Shown: positions 3,768 to 6,553 of the stretch, one piece after another
Layout: each line of letters opens with the position of its first letter
How positions within the stretch are numbered: position 1 is the first letter of the stretch
Source of the DNA: Methanosarcina sp.
Lineage (GTDB): Archaea > Halobacteriota > Methanosarcinia > Methanosarcinales > Methanosarcinaceae
Length of the DNA: 6,553 nt
Assembly (NCBI GenBank): GCA_013331265.1
Contig: DUGS01000100.1
Coordinates: forward strand, 8,577-15,129
Direction: 5' to 3'
Made by a program: the position numbers and the translations under genes
The notes under the pieces: generated by a model
Seen by the model: the letters and a program-made list of their open reading frames with translations, nothing else
Told to the model about the DNA's origin: nothing
Databases searched by the model: none

Positions 3768-5900
3768 TTATCCATTCCTGCCGGAAAGGGGGATCGAAAA
3801 ACCAAAGGTGCTCCCTTTTCCGACTTTACTTTCAAACCAGACTGTGCCACCGTGAAGCTGCACAATTTCCTTCACAAGAGCAAGACCAAGTCCGGTTCCC
3901 TGGTATTTTCTAGATGATGACGAGTCTATCTGGCTGAAAGGCTTGAAGAGCTTATCGTGATCTTCTGCAGCAATACCTATCCCTTCATCGGATACTGTGA
4001 TATTTATGAAGTTGTTGCTTTGTGATGCTTTTACTCTTACACACCCATTTTCATTTGAAAATTTGACTGCATTTGTCATCAGGTTGCTCAGGACCTGCGT
4101 AAGCCTCTCTTTATCCCCACAAATTCTTGGCAGGCTATTTTCAATCTCAAGCTCTATTTTTATTCCTTTGCTTGTAGCAAATGGAAACAGCATATCCCGA
4201 ACTTCAGCAAATATCTCTGCCAGCCAGAAAGCGCTGTAATGAAGTTCAAAGCTCCCTGCTTCTACTTTGGAAATGTCGAGGATCTCATTAATCAGGCTCA
4301 ACAGATGTTTTCCACTTGTTGAGATATTTCCGACAGCCTTGAGCTGCCTTGTATTAATTTCTCCGTAAACCTTTTCTGACAACAGATCGGAGAACCCTAT
4401 TATTGAATTAAGTGGTGTTCTCAGTTCATGGCTCATATTTGCAAGGAATTCACTCTTTGTATGGTTTGCAATCTCTGCATCCTGTTTTGCGCGGAAGAGT
4501 TCAATTTCGTATTTCTTCCGTTCAGTAATTTCCACCCCGGTTTCCAGAACTGCAATGATATTTCCGGTTTCATCATACACTGGTTTTGACCTGATAAGCC
4601 AGGTCTTTCCCTCGGGAGAGGTAAACTCCTGATCTGTCCAGATGGGGTCCTGGGGTTTCTTGAGTTTATGGAGAAGACCCTTCTCCACCTGAGAGTTTCC
4701 GGATTTCAGTCCTTTAGCCTCAGCCATTAAAATATCCTTATTTTTAAGAGCAGCCTTGTTTGCCCAGAGAATATTAAAATCCGGACTCCTTAAAACCACT
4801 ATTTCCTCAAGAGAATCTAATATAAACTTTTTTTCATACTCCTTGGCCTTTAGCTCCTGCTCAGCAAGTCTGATGCTGGAAAGCATCTCGTTGATGCTTT
4901 TTGAAAGCCTGTGAATCTCATCTTCTCCTTCTATTTCCAGTCGTTTTGAAGTATCTTTTTCTCTCTTTACTTTTCCAAGAAAGTTGTCAATAGCAATCAA
5001 CCTTGAAACAAGAAGGCGGTCGAGGCTGAACCTGGTTGCAGTTCCTATGGTTATCCCACTAAACAGTAGAAAAAAGTATATATAATACAGAATTTTTTCA
5101 CCCTGTGCATAAATCTCACGGGGATAATCAGCTCTCATGAGGGCTACAGGCTTTCCTGTAGGGTCCCTTAGTGCGAAATACCCGGCTACTCTTTTAGCCC
5201 CAAGAATTTTAACAACACTTCCTTCTTCACTGGCAGTTTTATTAAATACTTCCTTAAAGTCAGAGGGCATTTCTTCATTTAAAGTGCGGATGTCTAGAGA
5301 AGTCTTGGTACGCTCTTCAAGAGAGGATATGTAAGAGTTGTCAATATATTTCCCAAGAATAAGAGTTCCATCATAAGGACCAATATCTGGACCATTAAGA
5401 ATTGGACGGCAAACGACAAGCATCGGCCCCTCATCAAGCAGGATGACTCCGTGTATATAATCTGTATCGTTATGGGCAGTAAGGATTCCACTGTTAATCC
5501 CCTCCAGAATCCCTGCTGGGACCGGAACTTCGGTCTCATTTATGAGATCAACAGACATAGGATAAATAATGTCTCCGGACTTATTTACAAAAAGCATGAC
5601 ATTTAGATCCAGACTGTAAAGAGTACTCCCGTCCAGGTTAGAGTCTATGTATTTAGAGTTGAAGGTGTTCACGAACTCATAAGTATCATCCCAGAAAGCC
5701 CAATCCCTCGCGGTTCTGTCAATAGACATAGTTTCCCAGGCAATCGCCTGTTCAATTTTTTCAGTATTTTTTAAGGTGTCCTGGGTTTCAAGATCGGAGA
5801 AACTTGCTAACAGGATGGTATGGGACGCGACTATTAGGAGTGCGGTAAATAAAGCAAACATCGAGAATATAACTATTAACAGTTTTTTGCTAATGTCCAT
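3768..5900 (-). CDS. Membrane sensor histidine kinase: CHASE4-HAMP-PAS-HisKA-HATPase
   Basis: The 710-residue protein autophosphorylates on histidine in response to an extracytoplasmic signal. It has TM1 (about 6-29), then an outer sensor domain (about 35-262) with DWAFWDDTYEF (66-76), the hallmark of CHASE4. TM2 (about 268-288) is followed by a HAMP-like linker (about 289-345, ending GEDEIHRLSKSINEML) and a short coiled region. A PAS domain with PAC end lies at about 354-463. HisKA (about 482-548) carries the phosphoacceptor His491 in HELRTP. The HATPase domain shows N-box Asn610, DEGIGI (638-643), FKPF (652-655) and GTGLGL (668-673), so all catalytic motifs are intact. There is no receiver domain and no response regulator gene in the window, so its partner is encoded elsewhere. 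The ligand is unknown, and the PAS domain shows no recognisable cofactor site. I chose the ATG at 5900 because GGTGAT ends four bases before it; in-frame starts also exist at ATG 5906 and TTG 5912. Confidence 0.94.
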   Translation of the reverse strand: MDISKKLLIVIFSMFALFTALLIVASHTILLASFSDLETQDTLKNTEKIEQAIAWETMSIDRTARDWAFWDDTYEFVNTFNSKYIDSNLDGSTLYSLDLNVMLFVNKSGDIIYPMSVDLINETEVPVPAGILEGINSGILTAHNDTDYIHGVILLDEGPMLVVCRPILNGPDIGPYDGTLILGKYIDNSYISSLEERTKTSLDIRTLNEEMPSDFKEVFNKTASEEGSVVKILGAKRVAGYFALRDPTGKPVALMRADYPREIYAQGEKILYYIYFFLLFSGITIGTATRFSLDRLLVSRLIAIDNFLGKVKREKDTSKRLEIEGEDEIHRLSKSINEMLSSIRLAEQELKAKEYEKKFILDSLEEIVVLRSPDFNILWANKAALKNKDILMAEAKGLKSGNSQVEKGLLHKLKKPQDPIWTDQEFTSPEGKTWLIRSKPVYDETGNIIAVLETGVEITERKKYEIELFRAKQDAEIANHTKSEFLANMSHELRTPLNSIIGFSDLLSEKVYGEINTRQLKAVGNISTSGKHLLSLINEILDISKVEAGSFELHYSAFWLAEIFAEVRDMLFPFATSKGIKIELEIENSLPRICGDKERLTQVLSNLMTNAVKFSNENGCVRVKASQSNNFINITVSDEGIGIAAEDHDKLFKPFSQIDSSSSRKYQGTGLGLALVKEIVQLHGGTVWFESKVGKGSTFGFSIPLSGRNG

Positions 5901-5904
5901 CCGC

Positions 5905-5910
5905 ATCACC
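5905..5910 (-). promoter_or_regulatory. Shine-Dalgarno variant GGTGAT of the kinase
   Basis: On the minus strand GGTGAT pairs with AUCACC at the 3' end of archaeal 16S rRNA. It ends four bases before the ATG at 5900, a good register for that start. It overlaps the alternative ATG at 5906, arguing against that start. Confidence 0.5.
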
Positions 5911-5965
5911 AATAAATTACCGGAAGCAAAACCCCATACCTGTAACCTGATAGCATGATAAACCT

Positions 5966-5978
5966 GGTTTATAAAAAC
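5966..5978 (-). promoter_or_regulatory. Candidate TATA box of the histidine kinase
   Basis: The minus strand reads GTTTTTATAAACC, with TTTATAAA at 5975-5968. Transcription starting about 25 bases downstream would give a leader of about 45 bases before the ATG at 5900. A second TATA-like stretch, TTTATATATTT around 6025-6015, is an alternative. Confidence 0.4.
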
Positions 5979-5983
5979 TGAAG

Positions 5984-5997
5984 TACAGATATCTGTA
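5984..5997. promoter_or_regulatory. Perfect 14-bp palindrome upstream of the kinase
   Basis: TACAGATATCTGTA is its own reverse complement over all 14 bases. It sits immediately upstream of the candidate kinase TATA box, about 39-52 bases before the inferred transcription start. That is a usual place for an activator or a repressor that affects TFB/TBP binding. It is a candidate operator only; no regulator is known. Confidence 0.45.
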
Positions 5998-6104
5998 TAA
6001 AAAATAAAATCAAAAAATATATAAAGTTTGCTAATTTAACAGGAATTTTTATATATCACAGAGATATTCCCGCAACCAATACAGTATTAGTTATTTTAAG
6101 AATA

Positions 6105-6122
6105 TATAAAAGAGATTTTATA
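6105..6122. repeat. AT-rich hairpin, 7-bp arms
   Basis: TATAAAA-GAGA-TTTTATA forms a perfect stem with a four-base loop. Being entirely A/T in the arms, it may be a chance product of AT-rich spacer or a bidirectional TATA-type element. Confidence 0.35.
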
Positions 6123-6155
6123 CTATTGTCGGGTCCTGATAATAAACGTTCGCAC

Positions 6156-6174
6156 ATTTTAATGGTATTAAAAT
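6156..6174. repeat. AT-rich inverted repeat, 8-bp arms
   Basis: ATTTTAAT, GGT, ATTAAAAT is a perfect inverted repeat with a three-base centre. It is about 250 bases upstream of the kinase start and has no gene close by. Its function is unknown. Confidence 0.35.
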
Positions 6175-6312
6175 TATATATATCTCTTGCCCTGACTTAG
6201 TGGTTTCTGTAGATAGAGGAAAGCCGGGATAAAATAAGGGATATTTTTGTGAAGAGTTTGAATGTAGGGCAGGGTTGTAAAGAACAGTTTTCCGGACCCT
6301 TTTACTCAAGAT

Positions 6313-6330
6313 TATAGTTCTGAGACTATA
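6313..6330. repeat. Inverted repeat, 6-bp arms
   Basis: TATAGT (6313-6318) and ACTATA (6325-6330) pair across TCTGAG. It is short and of uncertain meaning. Confidence 0.25.
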
Positions 6331-6553
6331 AACTGTACACTTTTCTATTTAGTTTAGGCATGTTATAATGAAAAATGTGCTACAATTTTCAGAATGATAG
6401 CAAAATTCTCTTCGGTTTACAAATACCCTGCGTATATAATTTTTTCGTTTTTTAATTCAAATTTCTAAAAAGTTGTGTTACAGAAGAATGATTTTATGCC
6501 CTCTCTGTCATTACTAGACTATAAATTTATTGATTTTCATTCTTACAATCAAA

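Larger units (their letters stand above)
5901..6553. other. Kinase upstream region without a supported gene
   Basis: About 650 bases in which I find no convincing gene on either strand. The longest open frame (6309 to 6118, minus strand, 63 codons) begins with TTG, has no ribosome site and is low-complexity in its codons. The stretch holds the kinase promoter candidates, a 14-bp palindrome at 5984-5997 and AT-rich inverted repeats at 6105-6122, 6156-6174 and 6313-6330. A run of A/T tracts lies near 6440-6470. A gene probably begins beyond the right edge. Confidence 0.5.

Noticed and set aside
6118..6309. 63-codon minus-strand open frame
   Set aside because: It starts with TTG, has no ribosome site, and its product matches no family I recognise; it probably occurs by chance in spacer.
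6490..6513. Tiny plus-strand frame with a CxxC (MILCPLCHY)
   Set aside because: Nine codons, no ribosome site and no conserved context; the CxxC is a chance match.

Overview
The window looks like chromosomal DNA of a mesophilic methanogenic archaeon of the genus Methanosarcina. The clearest evidence is a gamma-class carbonic anhydrase closely matching the Cam enzyme of Methanosarcina thermophila as I remember it. Supporting signs are AT-rich gene spacers, TATA-type promoter candidates, AGA/AGG-biased arginine codons, and a CHASE4 sensor kinase of the kind common in this genus. The species cannot be fixed from the sequence alone.

Layout: positions 1-190 hold no gene I can support but carry GC-rich inverted repeats and oligo-T tracts that probably end cam transcription. 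cam (minus strand, 191-934) encodes an exported carbonic anhydrase with a possible lipoprotein signal. Divergent from it, across an AT-rich promoter region, is a plus-strand polytopic membrane protein (about 1141-1839) of the SEC59/DGK1/VTE5 family of CTP-dependent lipid-alcohol kinases. A spacer of about 450 bp with several inverted repeats follows. Next is a plus-strand gene (2290-3663) encoding an all-HEAT-repeat protein built from near-perfect 31-residue units. Converging on it, 104 bp away, is a large minus-strand gene (3768-5900) for a membrane histidine kinase with domain order TM-CHASE4-TM-HAMP-PAS-HisKA-HATPase. The last 640 bp or so (5901-6553) contain no convincing gene, only the kinase promoter region and AT-rich palindromes.

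The four genes do not form an operon: two divergent and two convergent units each appear to have their own promoter. Cam is known in Methanosarcina to help growth on acetate by hydrating CO2 outside the membrane. The lipid kinase most likely acts in isoprenoid alcohol salvage or phosphorylation. The HEAT protein is probably a protein-binding scaffold with unknown partners. The kinase senses an unknown extracytoplasmic signal and has no response regulator beside it. I found no mobile element, CRISPR array, tRNA or rRNA. There is no strong evidence for a new multi-gene system. The more interesting points are the unassigned prenol kinase, the regular HEAT solenoid, the orphan CHASE4 kinase, and the paired palindromes upstream of the last two.
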